Below, in pieces: positions 49,967-61,734 of a DNA stretch of 64,000 nt (the first letter of the stretch is position 1; every line of letters begins with the position of its first letter). The notes beneath the pieces are model-generated. The model worked only from the letters and a program-made list of their open reading frames with translations, was not told where the DNA came from and made no database searches. The stretch comes from Euwallacea fornicatus (Eukaryota > Arthropoda > Insecta > Coleoptera > Curculionidae): the NCBI RefSeq assembly GCF_040115645.1, contig NC_089560.1, positions 2,852,001-2,916,000 of the forward strand, given 5' to 3'. Both the position numbers and the translations under genes were made by a program.

Positions 49967-52008
49967 TATGTTAAAAATCACTGATTTCGGTGTGCATATG
50001 TAATAAACACGAAAGAGTGCATTTAATTTGGGGGAACCTCTCAATTTCTTAAATAAAAAACTGTCCTCATCTCTCCCTGTGATAAGAAACCGGAACGCCC
50101 GTCTTAGAGAAGATGTCCTCTTTATTGAATATTATGCTCCATTTGATATTTTCCATCTATCTACGAAGCGATTTTATGAGGAAATTGGCCACTGCTCCAA
50201 AGATGTTTAGGTCGCGGAAAAGAATCATCAAGATGATTGCGAAGGTGAATCATCGGCAGCATTGCAGGGTAGATTTTAAGCGCCCGAATATCTTCACATT
50301 TCCGCCTATCTGTGCATTTTCTCAATTGACAGAAATTGATAAAGACAGAAGAAAATTACTTCGAACTGTGATATTCATACATCATGACGGCACAAAAGTT
50401 TTGGCGAGTTTAATTGGGAGACGTAAATACAAGGATAATGTCAGTAATGTTTATTTACGTAACGAGCGCGGAAAGTGATACTTTACCCCACGCCGATTAC
50501 AGTCGCCCGAGTGACTCAAGTCCGAGCTCGGTCAGCAATCGAGCGTGATTAACACACTTTAGCACGTGTTGATGCGACATTTTTTCCACGAGGGCATTGT
50601 GCGAATTTTGCTGTCTTCTGTAGGGTAAATTAAGCATTAACGTACGATAATCTATAGGGTATCCCGTAACATGTGGGCAATGTCTCGGATTCGGATCGCA
50701 ATAATGTGACAAGTTCTTATAAAGTTTTTTTCTACAGATCGTCCCTATGGAGATAGAAGCTCTTAAAAGACGCTTTTGGAAATCAATTTTTGTTGGATAA
50801 GTTTTAAAGTACCTGCTGTAATTAAAGAATATTTTATTATGCATAATTATGGATGTCAGGTGGGGCTTCTTAAAATTTTGCCGTTTAATTAAACAAACTT
50901 GACTTGTTTAGTTCGCCAGGAATGGACCAACTTTAACGCTAAAATAATGACGTTCCTGCGCCCCGTATCAGTAAAGGCATCGAAATTACTTTTTTTTTAT
51001 GTATATAGTCTCTATCTTAAGCTGAAAAAAGGTATTTTTGCTCGTTATCGCCGAAACGAACAGTTTTCGATAAAAAAATTGAAAAAAAAAACAGTTTTTT
51101 TCCGAATATGATTTGTGTGCCAGCGTCCATTAGTAATTTACAGCACCTTCAACTTTGCAATAATTTTTATTATGCAACAAAGAGAACTTATTCGAATGAA
51201 TTTTTCTTGATTGTGAGGGCATAAGAAATAATTTTGGAACGTTGTGAACTGTCCAGTAGTTTTTAATTGTGAGAGCCAGGGAATGGACACGATTGAAGAG
51301 AGCCCGTATCCAATCAACATACAAAATTTGATGAAAACTATATTCAGTGAATTTTTTTTTTTTTTTGGGAAACGGTTCATTTTTCTGATAACGAGCAACA
51401 ATGCCCTTTTTTAATTTAAGGGAGAAGCTATTTCAAAAAGTCATTGTTGACGCCTTTACTGATACAGGGTGGAGAAAAATCAAGCTTTTCCGTTAAATCC
51501 GGCCCTTTTCTGGTAAACGAAAAAAGTCAAATGTGTTTAAATGGTACATTTTTAAGGAACCCCACGCAATATCTGTCCTGCAAAAAGTTATTTAATAAAC
51601 AAAGCCGTTTAGAACTGATTGAAAAAAGAACTGATTTCAAGAGGAGCCCTTGAGGAGCTAGTATCTCTGTAGAGAGGGTCCATAGAAAAAAAATGATTGG
51701 AATTTGCCTTTGTTACTTTGATGCATTCTCTATGAATCCGAGTGATCGCCCACATATTCCGGGACACCCTGTGTTTACATCTATACATATGGTAAAAAGT
51801 TTTACTGCATGAACGCATGCACTGCGTAGCCCAACACTATGTGGCAGCAAATCCTAAAATCAATGTTTACGGATATAATACATAACAAATTCGTTTTTGT
51901 CATTTATTACTATTAGCAGCTTTTTGTTTCAATCACTTTTTGTTATATTACGTGTTTTTCCGTGACATAACGCATATGTACATACATGGCTGTTCGAATA
52001 TTAGATAG
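49967..52008. other. Gene-free stretch
   Basis: No recognised gene. At 50028-50280 one frame, interrupted by a single TAG, looks somewhat protein-like (EDVLFIEYYAPFDIFHLSTK, then AEKNHQDDCEGESSAALQG). Another frame over the same bases is open to 50478. I cannot assign either. Confidence 0.35.
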
Positions 52009-52083
52009 GTGTTTTACGGCTTTTATGTGCCCGACGTCGCGCCGAACTACGGCCAATTCAGTTATGTTCCAGTCTACACCTAA
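52009..52083 (+). other. Candidate terminal coding exon
   Basis: After an AG acceptor (ATTAGATAG) a 75-base GC-richer stretch reads VFYGFYVPDVAPNYGQFSY then VPVYT and TAA. Aromatic-rich wording and higher GC than the flanks suggest a real C-terminal exon of a large gene spanning this region. No upstream exon, family match or nearby AATAAA supports it, so chance remains possible. Confidence 0.25.
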
Positions 52084-55000
52084 AGGCAGTGGCGTTCGTT
52101 CCGGGATTTGAGTAAAGTCGGGGTTAAAAAAATCTGCAATTGCGCACTGATCGGCGCACGTGTTCCGACTGTTGCTGGTCTCCGGGTCGCCTCCGCGTTT
52201 AATCGTCCCAAAACGGGTCGAAACTTCTTAAATAGAACAAGCATATTTTTTTTCTTATTTAATAATTTGACTCGAAATTAAATTAAAGCTAATTTCTTGT
52301 AATTCCGTTACATAATGGCTGGCGAGAGACCGACCCTAATAAGTAAAACATAAAATTTCCGGAGTAAATTTCATTAAGGTGGAGCCGACTAAATCTCTTA
52401 CCTGGATATACGAAGGAGAGAAACAAAGGAAGAATGGTGGAGAAACACAGTTGGGGCTATTGTTTTATCGTTTGTCATTTGGAGTGAAGTGGGAATTAAA
52501 CTAGATTCCGAGCGAATCCAAATATATATGACGGAGTAATCATTTGTTATTATACCTCCTCTATTAGTACTACTTTATAAATCACCATTAAAAACATAGG
52601 AGCTTTTACGTACATTTTACCGCAAATAATCGTTAATTTAAATAATAATAATGAATTCACTAAATTAATCCCAAATGCCTTCAAAATGTACCTCTATTTA
52701 GAACAATCGGCTAATAAAATCTGCTAAATAATAATGTTATTCCATTTAGTAAAATACTAACAATAAACATATTTCAGGACTTTCCTGTTTGTATCATTAA
52801 TTACCGGAATTGAGCCACCTACGGGGGATGAACGATAAATTATTAATACCATAGTTTAATTACTCGGACGAGTCTGAATTCGTTGCTTCCTCCTCTGGTT
52901 TATTGCTTAAAAAATAACAAATAGTGTGGGAAATATTGGCATATTTCGAGTAGAATGAAATCCCCTCTTATAAATACATACACGCTACATGCGTTATTTA
53001 ATTTTCCGGAAAAGCTGAGGCATGACTTATTGAAATTTTGACAAGTTGATTTATTATGTGCAGCCAAAAAGGGCGTTAAAAATTCCAATTTTTGCCCATC
53101 TATCACATGTTAACAAATATTTTAGGACGAATATTATTCTCGACATATTTTGTTTCATCAGAATTTTAGCCACTTTACATTAAAAGTTCTCCTAAGGACA
53201 CTTTCGGCTCTCCAAACTTTAACACTCTCAAGAAATTGTTCGTCGAAAAGTTGAGCTATTAGCGAACTTCGATAATATCCTAATTATTATGATCAGAAAT
53301 CGTAGATTTCTCTTCTTCTTTCAACTCCCGAGTTTCAAACAAGAATTTTAATGGATATTTCTCCTTAATATTTGAGTTTTAATTCATAATAATTAATTGG
53401 TTCCATTTTCTCGTGTTTTTAGCCGATAAAGTTCGTTCCAAAACATATTGTTTCCTAGTCTCTCTGGGGTCTCGTTTGCACCCTTCGACAGTTAATTTTC
53501 CCTTGTGGATTTCGAATCGGCCGTTAACTATTGTTCTCTTTTCCGGAGGATAAAACAGTGGCCGTGCCCCGCTTTATCACCCATTCGAGCTTTATTAAGT
53601 CATATGTCCAGCCTCTGACAAAAAAAAGCGGTTTTATGATTACGCCGCATTAAAATAACACGGGAGAGAAGAATATTACAGAAGGATCTGTTAACACAGT
53701 TCTCTTGTTTTGAACCCGACTCGGATGGCACAACAACCGAAAGTTTTCGGCAACACTGCCTGACTCGGCTTCGGCTAGTCTTATCGACCACCCGACCAGG
53801 TAAATCGTTTTCCGGCGTTGGGATTCCACGGTGCGGTCTGCACTGGCGCGTCTGCCGTCAGCACCTTGGAAACCTAACTGCTCGGCATTTTCCTGCTCCA
53901 AACGAGGCGAAAACCAAATTCTTCAAGAAAAAAAAACTGCACACGTGCCGAGCTCGTTGGCGAAGTGCGAGCCGATCTCAGCGAAGAGGTCTTCGGACGT
54001 TGAGAATTCAGTTAATTGGTAAAGGTTACAGTCGGCATACGAATAGCTGATCGAGCATATCCGAAATTTATAGGAAATAAAAAAAAGCCCACCAGAGTAA
54101 TATCCGTATAAAGTCGAGCGCTTCCAAGCAGGACTGGCGAACTTCCAAACTTTCAGACAATTAGAGCGAAATCGTCATGACCCAGTTTTCGCTAGAGAGC
54201 AATCCGATCAAAGCCCCATTATAAAGTAGCTTTCCGAGGAAAAAAATTTGCCACGTTTTTCCATTAGAGGAATGAGCGTGCCAGCTAATTATGCCCCCAT
54301 GCGGAGTTAATAGCAATAATTCCAGCACTCTAGGAATGCGCATTGCTAAGCTAGTAAACACTCCATCATCAGCAACGAGGATGTTTGCATACGCAAACAG
54401 CAGATGTAGCTTTAGCCGTAATACAAACGGAATTCATTACGCCAAATTTGTTTAGTATCTGGGACCGTATGGCAAGACCTAGGCGTGAAATGAAACCACA
54501 AAGGCATACATAAATTACATGAAAGGGCAGCCGTATATAGAGGAACTTTGACGGTTTTGCCGTAATAAAGGTTTTTAGTGAGAAAGGGAACTTTAGGGGA
54601 ACGTGAACAAAAACGATGCCCAAGAAATAAGCGAGAGCAAAAATTGTGTCGGACTATCGAGATTTTTAGCCCTCCTTTGTCCCGACGGTTTACTAAAAGC
54701 TGTCCTGACAGGGGAAAATTCAATTTGCTTGTGACACGGGTCCGTGATAATTAAAACTTCGTAGTTTTTTTGCGTAAAGCATAGTAATTGCCCTAATTAT
54801 AGCGAGAAAATTAATTAGAGGTTTTTATGTGGGGTTTAATTTGTCTTTCGATGATGGAGACAATGGGAAAGGTGGTTTTCTGGTCGGAGAAAGAATGGCA
54901 TCTGGACGTTAATTCTCCTCCGCGAATCTTCATCGAGAAAGAAAGTAAGCGGGAAAATGCAATATCGCCGAAGAAGTTCATCACAGATCTGGAAGGAGTC

Positions 55001-57584
55001 TTTGGGGTTCCGAAAAGTGTAGAAAGAACCAGCAAGGGGGATAATAACTTTAACTTTTATTTATTTCTTGTACTCCCAAGGGCGACGCAACACAGAGTCG
55101 CGATGTCATGTGTGCCTGTTATGCCACACGAACAGTACGTTGTACATCAAGGTTGAAAAACGCATCATTACACCCCCCCATAAACAAGTTTCAATCACAA
55201 GGGATCTATACTGCGTCTATAAAATGAAGAAACGAGTCATAACGGCAGGTTACGGAAAGAATGGGTCAAAGATAAACGTGCAGGCGATAACAGTGGTTCG
55301 AAATAGTTGACGAACGGTCAAAATCAAAATCATATTACCCACATATATACAGGGTGTTTTCGTTTTAACACGTGCAACTTTAATAACATATCGAGTGTTT
55401 GAAAATAATGTCAGTTTGCTACATGAACCAACGTGCAATAAGGCTTTCTTTACCTGATACAGGGGGTTTAGACGTAATTTAAAAAACAGAAAATATAATA
55501 TTCCTTTGAAAAGGGTTAGATATTCTTTAGTGAAGTTTTGGAGGTGTTGACGACTATAAACGACCCATATGTCTCGATAGGAAGGCGTATTTTTTAGCTT
55601 TGCCAGTGGCGTGTCTGCCCCCATGTTAGGGGATGATTTCTCGTGAATTCCTCGTTCGATTTTGGAAATTCTTGAAATTTTTTCGTCCAATCCACAGTTT
55701 CCGAGTAGAAAAATTAAAATAATTTCGTTGCAAATGCCGGCGAACCTCCCCGAACAAATTAAAAAAGATGTAGCCCGACCGCTGGGACGTTCTCCATTTC
55801 GGCAAATCAATCGCATCGGAATTTAAAATTATGTGAAAACTCAATTCCATTCTTTGTGACAAAAACATTCCCAACGGTAATAAATATAACGCATAATGCA
55901 TAATTCAAAATGATATAATTATTGCCCTCTGTTTTATGTGCCCATTGGAAATGCCGCGGTCAAGTGGTCTAAACGAGCAAGTCACGTGTTCCGCTTAAAT
56001 TATATTTGTACTAAAGCAAGAAAAATGTTGTTGAATTATCCGTTTCGTTTGGCGGAAAACGGATCTGTAAAGAAACAAGCACAAAAGAGCTTCTTTCATT
56101 AGAATCTAACACGAAATTGAAAAATGATTTTCACCTTAAGGTGAGACCGTGACGTATTTTTGATGATAGTCCCAACAACAATAAAAGCTGACAGTTCTCT
56201 TATTATTTAAAATTTACCTACAGACGTTAGTTGTTAGTTCTTTTAAATTAATTCCTTCGGGTTCAATTTTTCAAGCCGCTGGTAACTTTATTAGCAAGGT
56301 AATTTCCATAGAAATGGAGAAATTGACCAATTCTCTGCTCTGATTTCCTCTTTTCTATGGAACCTGTCTTCCTGGCAATTACTAAGAGTTTGAAAAATCG
56401 CGTCTAAAAAGTTCAGCCTTTTTGTCAAGATATTCTTTGGTAGTTTGATATTCCCTAAGAGTTTTAGCTATTCAAATGGGCGTTTTTCAATCAAATAATG
56501 AATTTTGGGGAAAATGACAGTTCTTGAAAACTACTGAAGCTTTCCGTTTGCCGCATTTGAACATTCATATAATCCAATTTCAAATTAATAGCTAAAAAAA
56601 CTATCGTTTATTTTGAGCCCAGAACGAAGGTACGCTGCTTTCTCTGGTTAATTCCACCACTAAAATTTAATTTTATGGATTCCGGTAAAACTCATTCCGG
56701 GATTAAACTCGGCAACTATTCAATCAGCCGAACTGAGGATTCTTTGTTTTAATCCAGAACGACATTTATCCTGGGTTTCAAACCTGCCCTATAAAATTGG
56801 CTATTAGGGATCCTTGTTATTTAAGACTTAATATATCAAATGTAGAGAAAATTAAATTTCTTCCGCAATCGTTACTTCCACGTTGAATAAAATGATTCCC
56901 CCAGATAGGTAAAAAATTATGCAGACTGCTCGAACACTAAAAGAAAGTATAATCTAGAATCTAGACGACGGGACACAATAAAGACACATGCTTTCCATTA
57001 AAACCTCTCCCTGACTTGAAATAATGGCGGACAAGGGCAAAGGAATCCATTGTGCCTTAAAAATAATACCGAGGAACAAAAAGGCCAATTCATAAAGCGA
57101 TCTCTCGAGCAAGAAATGATTTCTGTCCCTGTCAGGATCTCTTGTTTCGGGACTTAATTAACTATTAACAGAACAGTTAAAGCCCGTAACAATTTGCCTG
57201 TTAAATTGCATCTTACATTTAATTTTAGAATTCACCATTATCGTGATTTAAATTGAGGCTACTGTACCATAAAGCTTTTTGGGCCCCCCGAGTTTTCTTA
57301 ATTCGAGTTAACAACTGCCGTAATGTGACATTAGTCGAATATCAGGAAAACGATGCTCATTAAAATTTTCTGCTACATAAGATCATCATCTTGTAGAGTC
57401 GCAGGCTAATCCTGAGTGGTTGTTAACTGGCACAGGATTTTGAAACTATTTATCCTATTCCACGTAGCCCGTCTAGACGAAACCACTTAGGACCTACTGT
57501 TACCTTAATGAAAGAGATATGAAACGGCTTAATGTTAGGAGGAATACGTACGTCCGCTCAAGTTTGGAGATTTTGCTATTTCGG
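52084..57584. other. Long gene-free stretch with a GC-rich block
   Basis: No gene assigned. Bases 53700-54050 are clearly richer in G, C and CpG than the surroundings and may be a promoter or 5' UTR exon. A minus-strand frame there (MEQENAEQLGFQGADGRRAS onward) is open for 83 codons without family resemblance. A lone CAGGGTGTTTTCG terminus lies at 55349 without a partner arm. Confidence 0.4.
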
Positions 57585-57622
57585 GAATAAAGATTATTAT
57601 TATTATTATTATTATTATTATA
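57585..57622 (+). repeat. (ATT)n microsatellite, probable LINE 3' tail
   Basis: About nine ATT repeats directly after GGGAATAAAG. The combination of a poly(A)-signal-like string followed by a short simple repeat is typical of non-LTR retrotransposon 3' ends. The body would lie upstream and is not recognisable. Confidence 0.55.
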
Positions 57623-57639
57623 ATACGTCGGGGACGAAA

Positions 57640-60240
57640 AATTAAAAAATACAATTTTCAAGAGCTTAACTCTGGAAATTCACGACCCATTAAACCAGCT
57701 TAACAACGGTATTTTAAACATCACAGTTCCATAAACATGGAAAAACAAAGTAATAATGCTCATCCGACAAAAAGGACTGAACAGCACACAAACACGAAAT
57801 TATAGACCCATTACGTTATATCCGATGCTAAACTAACTTCAAGAACTGATCGGAAAACATGCACCGGTGCCGTAATTTGGCTTCTAGAAGAAGCACTCGG
57901 TAATTCCCCCATTCTTTGCTTTGACGAGCAACACGCAAACACAACACCTCTAAACCGTAGAAGAACAGCAAGTACATTCACAGACATTAATAAAGTGTTT
58001 TTTCGCTTCTTCAAGTTCACAAATCGAAATTACGTTGGTTCAGGTTAGTTCGGGTTAGTACAGGTTCAGTTGTTCAATCAATAACAATGTCGGTTAAAAC
58101 ATTATTTATTAATTAGTAGTTGTTAAAATTAGTGGACCTAAATGCAAGGATCCTTAATCACTCTAAGCTACAGTGTGTCTTAAAATCCTCGGTAAAGTGT
58201 GGTGAGGTGCAATGATGATCGGTCGCGATGTGTGCGTCATGAACTTTTATTGAGGAGTCTGGTTCTTTTCCTGTGAATTTTGGGAATTTCTAGGTCGGCA
58301 AAAGGGCGGGAGGAACCACTTCTTGGTGCCGAAATCTGGTGTTCGTCATTGTGAAAACGCATGAGGTAGATATCTGCCCTTGAGAATAATTGCAAGCCCG
58401 ACTGAACAAATCAACAGCAGATTTTCTTGGAATTATATGACGATAGAAAAAAAAACGTGCTCGTGCTTACGGATTTGACAAAAAAACAATTTTACTAACA
58501 AAATCTCTGCCAAAAAGCTATTGACGTAACGGGGGTAACAGATAAGCATTCAACAAAGGCTTTCGACAGTGTCTGGCACAGTGGCGTACTTCACCAGTTC
58601 AACCGTCAAAATACCAACATCGTATCATAAAAAACTGATTGTAAAACAAGCAATTAGAAGTACGAATCAACGATCGACTGTTTCGTCCCCTTTTTCTCTT
58701 GAACAAGGGCTCCCTCAGGAATTGCTTCATTCCTTCTTCCTTTATAATGCACATTGTCATGATATGCAACCATAGAGTGAACGACAAAAGCCGTGTAGAC
58801 AAAACCGCATACATGTTGCAATATGCTGATGATATTGCACTTATTGTATACAGGGTGTCCTGGCTAAAATTTGCACCCCGTGAAACCTCGGATTGCATCT
58901 GAAGATAGGAAACATGATAAGACGTGTCAGTTTTAACTTGGAGGGGGACTAAACTTGATTTTATTTTTTTGCAACACTCTAGCGCCCAGAGCTAGCCCTT
59001 CAAAAACCTTAAGTGGGAAGAAGGGCCGGGTGAGAGACACATAATTTTGCAACTGCTTCCATTTTCTGTGTAACCATGATTTCTTTTTTCCAATATAGGA
59101 AAAAATTATTCGATTTAGCGAAAGTATTGCTCAAAGTGTCCACTACCAACTTTCATACAATTTTTTTTTTTACATTTAGCGACATTTCTGGACTGGTCAA
59201 GCCACACTCTTCGACGATTTGTTTTCGAAGCACTTATAGAAATGCAGGTAGTTTGGCATAAGTCTTCGATTTTAAGTGGCCCGTGAAGAATCCAAGGGAC
59301 TGAAAAATATCAAACATTAGCACAGATAAGGTGAAATTTCTCACTTCGATTCTATAGAAAAAAATTATTTACAATTTGAACGAGAGCGTACCGGATTAAC
59401 AGAAGAGAAGTGTGATTAACGGTGAGAAGTTTCTAAATTCCACCAATTTCACGATGTCACAAAACCACGTGCTTAAATTAGAAGAAAAAAACACGGTTGA
59501 ACAGAAAATGGAAGCAGCTTCAGAATGATGCGTCACTCGGCCCTTCTTGTCATTTAAAGGTTTTGAAACGGTGGCTCTAGACGTTAGAGGAACGCACAAG
59601 TCAGTTCGAAACCAAGATGAAATCTGGTCTCCTCTTAAGTCGAAATAAACATATTTTGGGACATTTTCTCACATTTGGAGGAAAACGGAGACCAAATGGG
59701 GAGCAAACTTTAACTGAGACAAAGTTTATGGCAAAACGGCTGAAAAAGTGAGACACCAACAGACAAGACGATGGCTTGACGATATAAATGGAGACTAGCA
59801 CCGAATCACATTAAAAAGCCCCACTTTTAAGTTACTAACTTAAAGAGGAACCTCCGGAATATTGATGACGGGTAAAACACACAACTGAGCAAAAAAAAAA
59901 CGTAAAATACTTGGTAAAAACAATCGATAAAAAACTAAAATTCAGGAAGGACGTAAATATAGTGTTAGTACAAAAACTGCAACAAAAGTCTACAAGTCTA
60001 TTTTAAGGACATTGCGAGACTCCGGAGACATACTAAGGGCAAGTGTAATGGAAAAAGCGAAACAATACATACAACCAACAGAACAGATTGCAGTAAGACT
60101 GATTACCAAGATAACCAATTACTATAGAAACGTAGAAACGTGGCGAGAATAAATGAAAGGCTGCAACAAATTCAGGCAATATGGAAGGACAATCGCCACA
60201 ACTGGACCGGTCTGAACCCTTTGTGCCTTACGAACGAAAC
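57640..60240 (+). mobile_element. Decayed non-LTR retrotransposon (reverse transcriptase remnants)
   Basis: Plus-strand pieces in the expected order: NYRPITLYPMLN-like block at about 57800 (equivalent to YRPISLLP), TDINK at about 57985, then KAFDSVWHSGVLHQFNRQ at about 58555. A LQYADDIALIV block at 58815-58848 carries the catalytic YADD motif. The C-terminal NTIDKKLKF-like segment follows near 59910. The order and motifs fit a jockey/CR1-type element. Stops and frameshifts are frequent. The copy is interrupted at about 58020-58540 by unrelated DNA and again at 58851 by a Tc1-like insertion immediately after the YADD block. Confidence 0.75.
58851..59305 (-). mobile_element. Tc1-like element fragment nested in the LINE
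   Basis: Starts CAGGGTGTCCTGGCTAAA directly after TA, immediately downstream of the LINE YADD motif. The minus strand at about 59290-59160 encodes a transposase C-terminus (PLGFFTGHLKSKTYAKLPAF, then RKQIVEECGLTSPEMSLNV) with a stop and frameshifts. No matching right end was found, so the element is truncated and the right limit approximate. Confidence 0.62.
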
Positions 60241-60898
60241 CCCACAATCCCGATTCGAAATGTAATTTTTTCCTTTCCTTTTCTCTGCATTTTTTGAATG
60301 ATTAAATATGTATAGATGTAAATGTTTTTATCACAAGGGCAGAAACAAGTGGCGGTCAAAAGCTCCTTTCTCTGGAAATAAAGATTTATGTGGATATATG
60401 TGTAGGATTTGGGATCCAGACCGAGATGCAATCTGAATAGTGCAAATCTGTATTATATAGATTATAAGTTAAGGGGTAGGAAGTATCAGAAGGCCGTTCA
60501 CGGTAATGACACATCCATGGTCGTTGTTGACCATTACCCCGGGTTCTGACCAGATGTGAGCGTAACGGTCCGCCGGGGAGGAGCGGCTTACGGGCCCCTT
60601 TTTGAGCTTCAGACGGAGTACGCCCGTGGTTTACAGCCCTGGATGGGTCTACTTAAGGGTTGGAAGGGTTTTTTTTCTATTCTTTACTGGCGACTTCTGG
60701 TTCTTAACTCGAGACTAAGAAGTCGCGCCCGCGTTTATTTCTTCTTGTAAAGTCTAGTCTACCTAATTAGTCAATATACGTATAGCTAAGTTAACGTGAT
60801 TGAAGAACCCCAACATTCCCTTAGACAACATTCAAAACCCTACATATATGGATATATGTCGCAGAAATTTCATCCTTCATTACAAATTGGCTAGTATA
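60241..60898. other. Unassigned GC-richer stretch
   Basis: Bases 60540-60640 are unusually GC-rich (CGTAACGGTCCGCCGGGGAG and flanks) and contain an open frame of 64 codons without resemblance. It may be the 3' UTR of the LINE just upstream. Confidence 0.35.
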
Positions 60899-61734
60899 TA
60901 CAGGGTGTTTCATAAGTACGTGCCCTAACTTTGAGGGGTGATTTTTTGAGAAATTCTAACACGAAGAGTTTCTATAAACCTAGGTCCAGTAATGTTTCGT
61001 GTTGAACCCACAGGGTGTCAATTTTGTTTCGTTTTTTCGTATGAATCCTGATGATCCCTTAGCTAATTTGGTTGAAATTTGACAGTTATTTATTGCTATC
61101 ATTGTTATGTAAATGTTTTAAAAACTTTTATATTTTGTTCGCATGAAGCACCGTCGCGGCCGTCCGGGTCACCGGATGTAAATCCGTTAGATTTTTTCCT
61201 CGGGAGCGTGTAAAGTCCTTAGTCCACAGGGGTGCGGTCAACACTGAAAAAGAATTAATCCAACCGATACGAGATTCGTGCAATCAGAGCGTTTCAACGC
61301 GTTCGGCAACGTTACGAAGAGCCGATGCTCGCATTGAAGTTGAAGGACATTTTCAGCAACTATTGTGTAAGTTTTTTATTTAAACAATTGCGTATTGTTT
61401 AAATTCGTTTTTATTAGAGCGAAGCGTTCTCTCGTTTGATTTTTCTTAGATTTCCGGCGTTGCACCCGCACACGCCACTGGCAAAAGGAGACACGCAATT
61501 TCTAGCTCAGAGCATCCCTCTGTGCTACATTAAAAACTGTCACCGAGTTTCAGCGTCACATTAGTTTGCATCTCCTTGTTATCTCTGAGTCTTTCGTTAA
61601 CACATAATGATGGGAAATAATTGACGCTCTCTATCTCGAAAATGCAGCATTACCCAGCCTACGTCTACGTAAATTTTTATCTTGAAATCACTCAAAGAAC
61701 GAAGTTTGGCCACTTACTTGAATAACACTCTTTA
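60899..61734 (+). mobile_element. Tc1-like element, ~830 bp, family shared with 29987-30868
   Basis: Lies at 60901-61732 between TA pairs. The left end is CAGGGTGTTTCATAAGTACG and the right end ends TACTTGAATAACACTCTT, its diverged inverse. The plus strand around 61150 reads PSGSPDVNPLDFFLGSV, a decayed WPPRSPDLNPLDFFLWG transposase motif. The copy has the opposite orientation to 29987-30868. Internal homology covers TTAAAAACTGTCACCGAGTT (61531) against the reverse strand near 30200. Confidence 0.72.

Noticed and set aside
51464..51775. Possible ~310-bp MITE between CAGGGTGGAG and CGGGACACCCTG
   Set aside because: The arms pair over only about eight bases.
54827..55816. Open frames of 109 codons (+) and 188 codons (-)
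   Set aside because: No family resemblance; the minus-strand frame runs through a TA-CAGGGTG transposon end, which a host coding exon would not.
58031..58062. Degenerate TCAGG/TTAGG-like run that might be interstitial telomere repeat
   Set aside because: Only a few imperfect units with varying spacing.
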